NCBI GenBank assembly: GCA_020226215.1
Contig: CM035225.1
Coordinates: 15,759,868-15,823,867 of the forward strand
Direction: 5' to 3'
Origin: Sindora glabra
Lineage: Eukaryota > Streptophyta > Magnoliopsida > Fabales > Fabaceae
DNA length: 64,000 nt
The translations under genes and the position numbers were made by a program. This document shows positions 42,481-56,335 of this stretch, in pieces. The stretch's first letter is position 1; the number at the start of each line of letters is the position of its first letter. The notes below the pieces were generated by a model. That model was not told the DNA's origin, ran no database searches, and worked only from the letters and a program-made list of their open reading frames with translations.

Positions 42481-45413
42481 AAAAATATCTTGATTAATAC
42501 ACTTATAAAATCTTAAAATAATACAAAATATTATAATTTTTAATATTATAAATAATAAATATGATGAAAATATCTTTTATTTAAAAAATTATTTTTACCA
42601 CCATATTATTATATATGACTTTTATTTAACATGAATTAATAAATTTTTCAAACCAAAAAACCTCCTTACAAAATAAATGATACTCAATCAAAAAGAAATA
42701 GATGCAAAATGGTAGAAACAAAAAAGTATTTGAATATGTTTTTATTTTTTATTTTTAAAAATTGTTCTTAAATTAAAAAATATGTGATAAATTTGATAAA
42801 AATTTTATTTAATTATAGAATTATCATGAGAGGAAAAAAAAGTAATTTAAACGATATCCGCTTGGATCCATGCGTAGTTACATGTTTGTCATTAAACTTC
42901 TAAAATATGGTTTTGGTGTGTAATACTGTTGTGCTTTGAAGAGTATTATGTCTATTGACCTGTAATTTCTACAATAAGGTTGCGTGGTATGTTGTAACTT
43001 CATGGTTCCGCTGTATTCCTTTCTTGTTTTATTTTGTGGATTATCAAAATAAAACAAAATTGGAAGTGTGTGTAATTTCCAGTCTCTACTTTCTTTTATG
43101 TGAACACGCTATTGCATGTCAGGTTGAACGCATCTGGAAATTCCAAAAAACAAAAGACAATCCTAAAAAATAAAAATAATGTTATTTTATTTAATTTTGA
43201 CATTCTAAGACGAAAAGAAGAAATATAAATTTACTTGAAACAATATTTATAATTATTTTATCTCATTTTTTATATCATCTTATTTTGTTTTAAAACTTGT
43301 CGGTCATCTGCTCACTGGAGAGAGATAGCAATTATTATCCGATGTGATTCATCAAGAAATCAATCAGCCCAACCAAAAATTTTAGTTGCTTGATAGTACA
43401 TAAGAAGAAAAAAAAATCTATATTTGAAAATTTATCACTATTCCCATTTTCAGAGATCATGATTGCACGAATTTGTTTCTCGGAATTATACGTTTCCAAA
43501 AATTATAAGATTTATTAACAAAAGTTATTTTAGAAAATGTCATACACGCAATCCTCAATTTCCAGGCTCCTTCCTTTGTTCATCTGAAGCCTTGGAAGAA
43601 TTGGCAGCATAGCACTCGGTTAGTCGGTTTGCTGCCATGGATGTAACGTATATAGTATTTAGTGCATTTATGAATTAATTTAATACATCATGAAAAGAGC
43701 ACGTCTAAAAATTAAGGTCCTTAATTTAATATATACCCATGCTCTTACTGGGCAGTCTCTTTTGCCTTCTCATTTCAGCTTTATTATATTGTATTTTAAG
43801 ATTATAGTGAGGACTTGAACAAGTCAGACAGGGCGGCTCCTAGGTGGGTGCACATGGGTGTGCCTTTTTCTAAGAAAACATGTACTTATGAATCATATAT
43901 ACGCGGAAAATGCTTGTCATTTTATTTCGTCACTGACGATTGGTAGTATTTAAAATAAAACAAGAAAATAGTATCACAATGCTTTTGGCCGTGAATGCTG
44001 CCATCTTCTTCCACTGATTAATTGATTGTCTTTCCGAAATATTGTGACGCCAAAATAGATCCTGACTAGCAGTTCTCATTTCTCTTACCACTATGTTCAA
44101 TCATAAAACAACCACGAGAACTCTTCGATCTCATCGAAATTAATGGATACAGGGGGACAGCCGGAAAAATGTCATGTTTCATCTATATGTGATTTGTTTG
44201 AATATGATTTGATTGATATATTTTAAAATATTATAAATATAAAATAAATCATTTGAAATGTTTTGATAATTTAAATTGATGAAATTATAATAAAGTGAGT
44301 AAAATATAGGTGACTAATGATATGTTTGGGAGTTAGAAGGAGAAGAGAAGGGAAGATAATGTAGAAGAATGGATGGGAGGAAAATGGAGGGTTAAGGAAT
44401 AATTTCCCTTAATTCATTAAAAATTATTTTCAAATAAAATGCCAATCCAATTTTTTTATAAAATATTCTCTAATTTTTTTCAAAGAATGATATATTAATT
44501 CAACATACAAGAATGTTATAATTATTAATAAAAATGTTTATGAAAAGTGATAATGAGTTGACTTAATGTAATCCTTATTTAATAATATAAAAAATGACCT
44601 CAATTCATGTTTATCTTAAATTCAATATGTATGAGTCAAAATATGGATGAATGTGCATGGACAAATAAATATGAGGCCATAATTGCCAGAACTAATTGTT
44701 ATCAATAATAAAAATATAAGTTTATATTTTTATTAAAAAAAATTTCCAATTATAATATGCATTTTTACATGCTAGACAACTTTCAAAACTGTAAATAATA
44801 ATTTTATTTGAATGAAAATAATAATGGTGAAGTATTAAAAATATAAATAGTAAATTAAGTAAATGACCTTCCAAATTTTCCCAATTAAGATGAATATAAA
44901 ACATTGAAAAGTTGAAGGATTTAGAGGATTAGCCATGAACTCTCATTTTCTTCCCCTCCATTTCCCTCCATCCAAACAATTCATAAATGCTTATAAGAGT
45001 ATATGACAAAGTTTAAACTACTCCCTCCATTTCTTTTTCAAGTATTATTTAGAGAAAAAATTTTGTTTCTATTTATCTCCTATTTTAGAAAACCAAGCAT
45101 GTATTAATTGTTTTCTTTCAAAATTACCCATATTATTTAAATAAATATTCAATAATTTTACCCACTAGTTGATTTTTATTAGAGGATATATTAGTAAATT
45201 ATAATTATCTCTCTTAAAATTAAGGTTATTTATTATCTCCCTTAATCCTTATGTATTAACTTTAAATGATATTTAAAAAAGGGATAGAGGAAATATATAT
45301 TTATGCTATTTCAACACCTTAAGGGTTAAATAAGGTATTTTATACTTTCCCATTTTATTAACGATATGTGAAGGAATCCAGTAAGAGTGTTGGTCCCCAC
45401 CCCAGTTGGCAAT
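42481..45413. other. Intergenic DNA, no gene recognised
   Basis: Mostly AT-rich. Somewhat less AT-rich islets at 43560-43660 and 43810-44160 have no long frame or domain. A 72-codon plus-strand frame at 42955-43173 has no recognisable motif. Confidence 0.5.
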
Positions 45414-46690
45414 TAAGGATGTAAATAAATCAAGTTATTTATGAACAATTTGAGATCAACTTAAAAAAAGTTCAATTCGAGTTTAACTTTTAATGAATCA
45501 AGCATAAACGAACCCAACTTAATTAATATATAAGTTAAACTTGAGTTTCATACCCTTCAATTTCAATTATTTGCAAGTTTAAATAAGTCTAATAATAAAA
45601 AATATATTTTTATTTTTACACTACACATAAATAATGTAATGCATAATAAGAAATTCAATCACACTAGTAATTATTAACGTTGCACCAAGAAGTATGGCAT
45701 TTTTTTATTGAAGTAATCAACTTTCTAATATATGTTAGTTTTTACTAAATGTAATTGTTGTTATTACATGACAATTGTATTGATATTTTTAATATATTTG
45801 TTGGTTGGCTCACAAAAGGCTCAATTCAAGTTCAACTCAAAAAAAGCTTAATTCAAGTTCAACTTTAAATGAATCAAGCATAAATGAGCCTAACTTGATT
45901 AATATATGATCTAAATGAGGCCGACTTGATATAAAATTTATACTTATTAATTTATATTTATAAGTATGACATTTTGTATTGAAGTAATTAACTTGCAAAA
46001 AGCTTGATTTGAGTTCTACTTTAAATGAATCAAGCATAAATAAGTCTAACTTGATTAATATATAAGCTAAGCCTGAGTTTCACACTCTTCGGTTTCAATT
46101 ATTTGTGAGTTTAAATAAGTCTAATAATAAAAAAATACATTTTTATTTTTACACTACACATAAATAATGCATTGCATAAAAAAATTTAATTACACTAGTA
46201 ATTATTAAGGTTGTAGGAAGAAGTATGGCAATTTGATTGAAGTGATTAACATTCTAAAATATGTTATTTTTTGTTAAATGTAATTTTATTATTATATGAC
46301 AATTGTATTGATGTTTTTAATATATTTGTTGGTTGCAAAAAATATTTATATTTATAAGTGAAATGATATGAAAATGATGTTTAATTTATTTATGAAAAAA
46401 GAAAATCTTATATTTATATGAAATAACAAACTATTCAGATAAGATTGGGTAAACTTGAATTGGAATTTCAATATTTTAAGTTTAATGAAAAATTGAAGTA
46501 TAATAATATATTATTAAAAGAAGCTCATGTAAACTTATTTAATCATATATTGACAACAAGCTTGAATTTAAGTTTGAATTATTAAAGTTTAATGATGTTC
46601 AGCTTGAATTCTAATTCATTTATTCTTTGCAAATTTAAGCTTGAATATATGGATATTCGGCTTGGTTGCCTTGATTCGTTTGCAGCTCTA
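45414..46690. mobile_element. hAT-like non-autonomous element with an internal duplication
   Basis: Left end TAAGGATGTAAATAAATCAAG and reverse complement of the right end TAGAGCTGCAAACGAATCAAG are inverted repeats. The interior carries repeated AGTTCAA-TTT-AATGAATCAAGCAT words. About 310 bases (45510-45820) are repeated at 46045-46340, including TTTTTACACTACACATAAATAA and ACAATTGTATTGAT. No transposase and no exact 8-bp target duplication. Confidence 0.65.
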
Positions 46691-47719
46691 CCCTCAACAC
46701 CTCCACTTGTAATGATTATTTGACTTTGAAAAGATATCAACTTCATGCAGGAATCGAAAATAGATCCACTGTCGTGTATACATAGACATTGGTAGAGGCG
46801 GTAACAACAATAAGAAGAAAAACTATACATGTAGCGAAAAAATGGTGCCATGTTCTCCTTCCGATCTCGACGGGCAGAGGGGAAAAAAAAAAAGACAAAA
46901 TGTGCACCGGATGGACAAGTTACGTGGTAGGTAGAAATCTGTTTTAAGGGGGGAAAATGCTGCCATTGAAAATGAACATATCTCGCAGACGGAAAGCATA
47001 TATATACATAAACAATTGCAGTGTTATTTTTTTCCTTCTTTAAACAGATCATTAACTGTCATATTACATGTGCATCTTGCTTATACGTTGTCTGTTTTTT
47101 CTCCTCCATGGAGATTGGAAAGAGAAAAGGGCAGTATTTTTTTCGGTAAACTGTTAAATTCCACAAAAACATATGATATTACCCACTTGTAGCTAGACAA
47201 CAAAGGTGAAGCTGGAATGAATTATTTTACTGTTTGTACCGAACTCTGTTTTAGTAAAAAAATATTTTTCATGAAAATACAGTTATAAAATAATAAAATG
47301 ATACAAGATGTCCAATGTGTTTAACATTAAATGAAGGAAATATGATGAAGAGAAGATGGGTTTTTTTCTATTACTATAATTCTAAATAAAAAATATTTAT
47401 TTTTATATATTATGATTAAAAAATAATATTTAAAATCATAGTATTAAAATGAAATAACTTTTTCTTTAGGTCCTTTTGTTTCAATAAAATATTTTTCATA
47501 AAATATTAAAATGAGAAAAATATTTATTTATTTTATATTAAATATGAAAAGTTTGAAAAAAATGAAATTAAGAAGCATACCATTCTTTACACACCAAGCA
47601 TGATATTTGGAACGTTATTTCTTTTTTTGAGAAGTATTTCCATATAAATAACACACAAATTCCTTAATCTACCCTTATTGTTCCTTATGTTATTTCATCT
47701 ATGATAGAGTAATCATAAC
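46691..47719. other. Intergenic DNA with an unexplained open frame
   Basis: A 156-codon minus-strand frame (46582-47052) is the longest open frame in the window. Its start is F/P/Y/H-rich and its C-terminal part lies inside the hAT-like element. No domain recognised; likely chance. 46850-46950 is locally richer in GC. Confidence 0.4.
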
Positions 47720-48365
47720 TTTCTTGTCCTTCTCCCTTTTCTCGTTATTGTCTCTAGAGGTTGAAGCCAAATGAGCACTTCCAGTTTCTTCTTGCTCCAA
47801 TCTCTGTTCTTGTAGACAATGAAAAATGAGCTCATTATGAGTTCATTTCTCCTTTTTGTAGTTACAATTGACTTTGAATTGATTGAATTGTGTAGAAAGA
47901 GAGACTAAAAGTAAATGCACAAGCAATTTTTGAGATAACTCTAACTTTGGTTCTTTTAGTTTTGATGTAAGATGAAACATTTCCAAAATGTACTCACTGA
48001 TGTTTCCTTTACCCTTATACCTCATAGAAATAAGACTCCATAGAAAAGTAGTTGTCTTCGCCTTTTTATTTTTGGCAAAACATTTCTTAAGTTCTTTAAG
48101 GAACAATTTAGCATCTTTCTCATTAGACATTATGCCCTTGAAAGTTTTAGGGATTGCACGTTTCATAATCATAAGATTCATGTGATTTAAGCATTCCTCA
48201 CTTCTCCACATCCTTTTTAATATCAAAGGAACTTGCATCGATAATAGTAAGGGGTTACTCAACCAAAAGATCAAGGTTTAGATCCATACAATCAAGAATG
48301 ATCATGATGTACTCTTTCCAATCTTTAAAATTTGTGCCTTTAAGCAAAGGGATGGAGTTGATGTT
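47720..48365 (-). pseudogene. Ty1/copia gag fragment
   Basis: In gene sense it reads INSIPLLKGTNFKDWKEYIM, DCMDLNLDL, then, after stops, MNLMIMKRAIPKTF, LKKCFAKNKKAKTTTFLWSL, ISMRYKGKGNISEYILEM, KLLVHLLLVSLSTQFNQFKV and CLQEQRLEQEETGSAHLAS. This is the UBN2-type gag of plant copia elements. The longest open part is 47843-48274. No zinc knuckle, protease, integrase or RT follows, so the copy is truncated. In-frame stops (after LLVE and VEK) show decay. Confidence 0.88.
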
Positions 48366-48668
48366 TATAGATATTGAAGCATCAAAAGCATTCACTAATT
48401 AAAGAACAAAATATATAAAATAACAAGTTCACAATTAGAATATGAATTCAACATTATTAACAAATTCAAACAATGACAAGCCTTGTCACAAGATACCCCG
48501 CATAACAATGAAATTTAGTCTTTGGACATAAAAATTAACTTGTAAGTGTTACTCTTGGTGCAGTAATCAAATATTGACAATAAATTCTTACCAAATAATA
48601 AGCTTTTTTTATCAACTTAATATTTATATGAAAAGTCTGATAATTGTCACATACTTAATATTTATATG

Positions 48669-48671
<3 letters not shown>
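48366..48671. other. AT-rich spacer
   Basis: Nothing recognised. Confidence 0.5.

Positions 48672-48731
<60 letters not shown>
48672..48731. repeat. (AT)30 microsatellite
   Basis: Sixty uninterrupted bases of alternating A and T. Confidence 0.97.
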
Positions 48732-48734
<3 letters not shown>

Positions 48735-51056
48735 CTATAATATTTCTTACTTTTTATGACAAATACCATTATTATAATTCACTACATGTCAATTTGTTAT
48801 TTCTTTTCCATTTATCTTTCAATATTAAATTAATTTCTAATAAAAATGTGAATTTAAATTACTTTTTATCTATAACTAAGATTTATAAACACCAAATTAT
48901 TTCAATATTATGAAAAGTTCTTCAAATTACATTTAAGTTTGTTTCTTTTCTTTATACACCTTGTTATTGTCTTTTCTAATATGAGAATTTTTATCTTTAT
49001 ATTTTTTATCTTTTATGGGATCTTACTACTTTTAACCTTTTGTAACTACTTGGTAATGCTTCTACCATTTAAATTAATTTTTCACAATTTGTTTTACATT
49101 TTTTATACTATTGTTGTTCCAATTTAATTGTCCATTTTTTAGTTATGAATGCTTTATTTTAATGAATTTCTATTTTTTAAAAATATTTATAATTTAATCC
49201 ATTTTTATTAGATTGATAGATTTTTTATATATAAAAATTTCAAAAGCATATTTTTTTATAATTTATTTCTTTAGATAAATTTTTTTTTATTATTTCTCAT
49301 ACCCTTTAATAGAAAATGATAGTTATACTTTTTGGAAGAAATTATGAAGGAGTAAAGTTGACATGTGTTGTTGTTTCTAAATTTTTTTACAAATTTGTAA
49401 CTGAACTCAACAAATTTACAAAATAAACTTAATAACATTTTCTATTTTAAAATTTGAAAGTTATTATATCTCTATCTTTATCTGATTTCCTTTAATTTTT
49501 TTATTTTTTTATTTTCATTTAATTTAAACAGAAATTTTTTATCCTTATCTCTATCACATTTAAGATCTAATTTAAAATTTAGTAAACTCTCATCTATATT
49601 ACACTTTTTTTTATATATATTTGATAAAATCTCCATTCATCTACATATAGAAATGAACAGCCCTACTTGCAACCATGAGAGAAAGTTTAAATAAGGAGGT
49701 CTATTCCTATCAATGCTATCTTCTCTTTAAAAAGAATTAAGTTTAATATCTGATAATATTTTTCACTAAATAACATAATAGTTTATCTTCATGTGATGAT
49801 TTTTTATTATGGTAATTATAGATTTATTTTTCCAGTTCATAATCTAATTAATTACTTTTCTTTGGTAATATTTTCCTACATATTTGTGCTATTTTTCTAA
49901 TCTTTTTTCTCATTCATGTTCTTAATATATTTTTCTTAAACTTCAATCAAATTATTTTATATTTATGATTATATCAAATTTTTTAATTTCACTATCATTT
50001 TTTTATAAATTTGTGATTTCATAAGTATAATTGATCATGGTTTTAAGAAAGCAGTGATCCATATATTATTGTTTGTCTATATAGGGTTTTTTATTTTTTC
50101 AAATTTTGGAAGGAGCTTTTTTTTGTTAATTTCTATTATAATGTAACTTTTAGAAAATGCTTAAATATGAATTCCTTATTAGTGTTTTTCTACCAAAAGC
50201 TATTCCTCTCCTCCTTATGAATTAAAAAATGAAAAATATTTGATATTAAAATATTGAATTTTAGCTAATGAATAGGTAGTGATTTGTGGATTATATTTAA
50301 TGAATTATTTATAATATAAAATTATTATTTTAAAAGTTTATTTTATGATATATTAAAATGGTAAATAAAAAATTTATTACCATTATAAAAAATCTATTCT
50401 TGGTATAAATTATATTGTCAAACATTAATATTAATGACAATAATTATCTTAAAAAATATCTAATTAATACAATATTTGAATTTAAAATTAATATTTTTAG
50501 TAAAATAAAAATAAAATTAATTATTTACTTGAATGATAAATTAAATGAGTGAGATAACTTTTTACTTTCCTTATATTTGTCTCAATTTTTATTTTATCAA
50601 ATACTTCTTTTTTAAATATCTTCTTCCACATACATTTTATTCTTTCGGCTATTTTTTAATTTTTTTTAACATTCCTAACTTCCCTCCCCCATTCCATCTT
50701 GGATTTTTCCTTTTTTCTCCTTCATAAATTTTCTTTGGAGGTTCTGTAATTGTTACTATTTATAGAATACTTATACTTTAAAAAATTTTCTATTAGATTT
50801 TTACCCTTGTATTGTATTGGTGACTAACCAGTGTATATATATATATATTAAACGTCATATACGTCAGGCCTTTAACACATAATACTCTCGAAATTGAATC
50901 GTGACCAATTTCATAATATTTTAATAAAGATTTATGATGATATTAAATGATGATATTGGTAAAAAGTAGTTCTAAGCCCCCCTCAAGGGGGATTCAATTG
51001 TTTAACGCGATTTCTAAAAGTCTTCAGTCTGAATCCATATATATCAAAGTGTATTT

Positions 51057-51060
<4 letters not shown>
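48732..51060. other. Very AT-rich DNA, no gene
   Basis: T-rich, low-complexity sequence. Short frames are Phe/Ile/Leu-rich and look like chance. A short (TA)n lies at about 50835. Confidence 0.6.
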
Positions 51061-51097
<37 letters not shown>

Positions 51098-51120
51098 GTA
51101 CGTATGTATGTATACATACA

Positions 51121-51172
<52 letters not shown>
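51061..51172. repeat. Compound microsatellite (TA)n-(GTAT)n-(ACAT)n-(AT)n
   Basis: About 15 TA units, GTATG units, about ten ACAT units and then about 11 AT units. The GTAT/ACAT halves are reverse complements and could fold. Confidence 0.95.
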
Positions 51173-51819
51173 AGAATTCGAATCGAAACATACCTATGCG
51201 ACTGTAGCCTCAATTCATCAAATCACAAATTCAGTGCCATAATTCCAAAAGTCATGGAATACATGGCGTTGTTAGACTGAACAGCAATGTGAAACCCATG
51301 AAATCACAATGAGAAATAATATATAATAATCGCAATACAAATCATGATGCAAAACCATTAATTCGGAATACGAAATTCGTATCTGTACATATAATAAAAT
51401 ATTAGTAACGTTACCTAATATCAAATTGCGGTCTAAATAGAATTTATAGTATGTAATTCAACCTTTGCTAAAATTAATCACAATAATCAAATTGTAAGTT
51501 AAATTAATGAATTTTTCTTAATAATTCAACATGAATAGTTTTAATATCAATAGTTGGACAACATTAATTACAATAATGATAAAATTCATTGTCAAAACCC
51601 AGATATTTCATATTTAATCATCAAGAAGAATAAAATATTAGATGCAAGAGCATACCTAAATTCATGAGGATTAATGGAATTGTAATTTCATGATTCTTGA
51701 TCTTTCAAATTAGTGCATAGCCATTTTCCCGATAATGACAAGATATTAGAAAATAAAACTCTTGCACATAATTTGAAGACCATAACCACTTATTTATTTC
51801 CTTTTTATTTTCTTATTCA

Positions 51820-52700
51820 AAAGTTATATGAAATAAAAAAAATCATCCTAAATGAATAATTAAGTGTGAAGTTATGCCCTTTTAAACTTTTTAATTCACA
51901 ATATATATTTTTGGCTAGATATAAGATTTATTCAATTTTTATTATAAATATTATTGTGGGAACTTAGCAAACTGACATTAAAAATAATATTATATAAATA
52001 TTTCATGTTAATTTTATAAAAAAACCTATGCAAAATGTAAAAAGATTAAAATATTTTTAAAAGAAAATAAGTTAGGAATAACATTTTTTCAGATTGATTA
52101 TATAATTAATCTAAAATGATCAAACATAAAATGTCACTCATATGTATAAATGTTATAAATAACCAAAATCCAATACACAATTTATATATATTACATATTT
52201 ATACAGGTTAATCCACTATGCAGAATTTGTTTATATTTATAGCATAAATGTATATAAAAACCAATAAAACATATGATCCAATTTATAGCTTTGTAAGTGG
52301 TATCAAGCAACAATTTTATAATATAAGTATAAATATTGTAAGAATACTGACATTCTTTTATGAGTTGATCAATTTTTTTGTAATTCAACTTATTCTAAAT
52401 AAAATCAATAGCATTAAAATTCTTTTTAACATTATTATATTTTCTCATATAATTAATTAGATTCAAATATCAAAATATTGAATTTAAATGTATAAATAAA
52501 TAATAAAAGAAAAAGATAATTATAAAATATATTATGCAATTTCAGTTATTTCCCTATTAGTGCATAACATATATATTAAAAATATAACAATTTATAATGT
52601 CCAATAAAAATGATTTTTGAGATCAATAAAGATGACTTTTGAGATGAAAATTATAGAATATCATATTTGACATTCATCAAAACCATTAAAAAGGTTGTGA
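51820..52700 (+). repeat. First copy of a 0.9-kb direct duplication
   Basis: AAAGTTATATGAAATAAAAA, the TTTATTCAA-TTTTATT block and AATATTTTTAAA resemble 55170-56050 in the same order and spacing. No coding content seen. Confidence 0.75.
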
Positions 52701-55169
52701 AGTCGATAAAGAAAAAACCTTAAAAAAATGAGAATTGAAGAATGAAAAGAGTGAGAGAATAGAATGGATTAAAATAAAATAAAAAAAGGAGGAAGGAAAG
52801 TAGGTAGGAGGCGAATTTCATCACGCTTGAGACCTTTTTTGAAAATAGAATATAGAAAGCCATTCATCATTTAAAAAAAAAAAAAGAATGAAATTATTCC
52901 TCGAGACCGCCCTTAATTTTCCGGGCTGCTTCCTTGTTTATTCAACTTAACCTATATTGATAGCAGGCTTCATGAATTAATAATGGTTTTCTTCCTTCTT
53001 TTGACGAACAAGCTCAAACCTTTAAAATGACTTATGACAAGTGGGTTGATCTTGGTTTACAGTTGGATCTAGACAAGTCATTATTAGTCCTACTGGCATG
53101 AAACTAATGCACTAAAATATTGTGCGTGCCCATGAGCAGTGGGAAAAGAGTTTTGCTTTTGAATTGAATGCTCCATTCACACCTTTAATTCATCGGGCGT
53201 CATAATCACGCTATTTCATTTAACCATCGCGTGGGATCTTTGCTGGTGAGTCGACTCGTCAAGCACAGTAAAAAGGTGCATGGATGATTATTAATTCACC
53301 TGACATTCTTTGTTTCTCATCCTGGAATGACAAAATTTTGAGTTCAGATTTTGATCCAATGAAATGTGAAAATAGTAGTAGAATTTGTCTCGTGTGATAA
53401 GGCGATGGGCAACTTCTTACTCCCTAATAGTTTCGAAACATAGGTCAATATTAATGTAATTTATCTCATGAAGTTTCATATTTTTAATATTATAATTTTG
53501 TTCATATAAATAATATATATATATATATATATGTTATGTAAGCTTTTTAATAGTTTAACTATTTAAAAATATTTTTTATTTTTTATTCAATTATTATATC
53601 AATCTAATTTAAAAAAAAGGAAAAGTATATTATAAATTTTATATGTTGACTAAACTATGGATTTTTTTCATATCTATATTATCACAATATATTTAATATT
53701 ATGTGTTACTTACGTATTAATTTCAAATATATAAATCTTATATATTTTTAAATATTTTTTATTTTTTTTAAAAAATTTCCCTTAAAACATCAGTGTTCGG
53801 CAGATCGCATAAATGATACCCCAATTTACCCCACTAGTTGGGTCAGAGCAAATAGCAGGAGATCGCAGAGCGGAATAATATAAGACCGATCTTCACCGGT
53901 CTGCCCACTGCCATCCCTATTCTCATCTTGTCTCTATTTTTTCCTTTTTCTTAGGCTTCCAAGATGAGATATCCTTTCAACATTATAGCCCTTATTTATC
54001 TTCCGAATACTTTATTTCCAAGCCCGTTCATTCTTTATTCTTTTGCTATTATGCTATCAATCCATATTATAGTGAATGAAAGAGAGCATCTAATGATTGA
54101 ATTGTGTGGGCCAACGTCACCACTTGTCATTAAACGATTCAAATCCCCTAATTATTACGACATATTTGAAGAAGAATATAATTCATGAACTTACTAGGTT
54201 TGATATTATGGCAAGCAGATGCAAGCACAAGTCAAGTAGTGAATATAAATTTATAAAGTTCCATAATAATAATAAGAAAAAGAGAAAGCCAGAGGGAGCT
54301 TCTAATGAATGACCTGTGTGGGAATATCACCACTTGTCATTAAACAATTCTCCACTATTAATGCCTTTACGTCGGAAGAAGATCATCCCTGGCCTAATTG
54401 CTGCCATAATGTAAGGTTTGGTATTGGAGGGGTCACCGGAAGGAAAAGGCGTTCCTCTAATCATGGCAGATGCACTGTGATATTTTACTGCATTATATAT
54501 GTTTAATGTTTAATTCCCTTCCTTTTTCCCCAAGCAAACGGAAATCTTGACTTTCAACTCTTCACTAACTAACGCTATTTAATCCTTAAAAAAAAATTCT
54601 TAAAAAATTAATGAATTCTCTTCTTACAAAACTTTAAACATTAGCTCCTTAAATAATTTAAAATCATGAATCATGAGACTGATGACAATTTTGTATTATA
54701 AATAAAGCAAATCTTATTTCTTCTTCATTAACACTCTCATCCCATTTTATTTGTTTTCAAGTTTTATCTCTGTCCAACTCCTTCTAAATGACTCTAGATC
54801 TCACTTTGCCTTTCATTAGACATAAATGAACTACCAATATTCCTTTAACTAGTATTAAACAAGAAGTAGGTTCAAAATATAAAAGTTGTGTTCTTGTTTT
54901 TATTTCTCACATCTTCACCTTTTTCATTTCTTTGATTTCTAGCTCAAGTTTTTTTAAGAATTTTTTATTTTTGTTTCTATTGTATAACTTGTGAGGTTGT
55001 ATTCAATGTTTAGATGTCTATTATGTGTTTGATAAAAATGTTGTGATAAGGTTTGATATTAGGCAAAAAACAATGAGAGATAGAAAAAAAAGTGAAAAAA
55101 ATCCACAGAAAATGATAATTTTTTGCAATTCTAATAGAGCAAAGAATCTTTTGCTATTTGCATATAGAT
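52701..55169. other. Spacer between duplicated copies, partly less AT-rich
   Basis: 52.8-53.4 kb and 53.8-54.5 kb are richer in GC than the surroundings and look like unique DNA. Three short frames (53964-54188, 54097-54312, 54309-54506) have no recognised domain. A block of about 45 bases at 54088-54144 recurs at 54300-54352. Confidence 0.5.
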
Positions 55170-56050
55170 AGATCTTGAAAAGTTATATGAAATAAAAAAA
55201 TTCACATCAAACAAACAACCGAGTGTGAAAATATGGCCTTTCAAAGTTTTTAGTTCACAATATATGTTTTTGACAAGATGCAAGGTTTATTCAACTTTTA
55301 TTGTAAATATTCTCACAAGGAAGCTAGCAAAAAACTAACATTGAAAATAATATTATGTAAATATTTCACATCATTTTTTTTTATAAAATCCTATGTGAAA
55401 TGTAAAACATTTAAAATATTTTTAAATGAAAAGATGTTAAGGATAACTGTTTTTCATTCCAATTATATAGTTGATGTGAAATGATCAAACATACAATATT
55501 ACTTGTATATAAATCATATATTTATATAGGTTCATCCATTATGTGGAATTCATTTATATTTGTAGAATAAACATATATCAAAATAGATAGAGCATATGAA
55601 TCGATTTATCAAGCAACAATTTTAAAATATAAGTATAAATGTTATAAGAATATTGACATAATTTATGAATTAATCAAATTTATTTTAATTCAACTTGCTC
55701 TAAGTGAAATCAATAACATTAAAATCATTTTTTGCATTACCATATTTTTCTTATACAATTAAACAGATACAAACAACAAAAGGATTGAATGTAAATGTAT
55801 AAATATGTAAGAAAAAAGGAAGATAATTATTAAAATATATTCTTTAATTTTATTATTTCCTTATCAGTACCTTGACATATACTCTAAAAATGATATACTT
55901 TACAATGACTAATAGAAACAACTTTTAAAACTAACAAAGACAACTTTTGGATGGAAGGTGTAGATCAATGACTTTTGGAATCTATTAATAGAGACAAATT
56001 ATAAGATGAAAGGTGTAGAATATTATATTCAACCTTCGTCAAGGCTATTA
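55170..56050 (+). repeat. Second copy of the 0.9-kb direct duplication
   Basis: Resembles 51820-52700 with an offset of about 3.35 kb. It continues into GAAGGTTGTGGAATCAAT, parallel to AAAGGTTGTGAAGTCGAT in the first copy. Confidence 0.75.
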
Positions 56051-56335
56051 AGAAGGTTGTGGAATCAATCAAAAAATTCTTGAAGGAATTTTGATAGGTT
56101 TCACAACCTTTAATAGCCTTGAAAATGTTGAATACAATGATCTTAAACCTTCCAAGTCCAAAGCTATCTCTTTGGTGAAGAGAGTAGATTAATGACTTTA
56201 GGTGAATCTCTTAATAGAGATAGCTTATGAGATGGAAGGAATAAATCATCGTATTCAATATTATTAGGGCTATTGAGAAAGTCTTAGAATCTCTCAGTTT
56301 CTTCCAAGGACTTACACCTACTATTTAGTAGTGAA

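Noticed and set aside
46582..47052. 156-codon minus-strand frame, longest in the window
   Set aside because: No domain, odd composition, and its C-terminal part is encoded by the hAT-like element; treated as chance.
48939..50727. Phe/Leu-rich frames suggesting small membrane proteins
   Set aside because: They follow from T-rich DNA; no start context or conservation signal.
50947..51213. Frames rich in Tyr, Ile, Cys and Val on both strands
   Set aside because: Translations of the microsatellite.
42363..53000. Shared words between 42.36 kb and 52.76 kb (TAGAATGGATTAAAATAAA) and between 43.55 kb and 52.90 kb
   Set aside because: The offsets differ by about 1 kb and the matches are short; not enough to claim a segmental duplication without an alignment.
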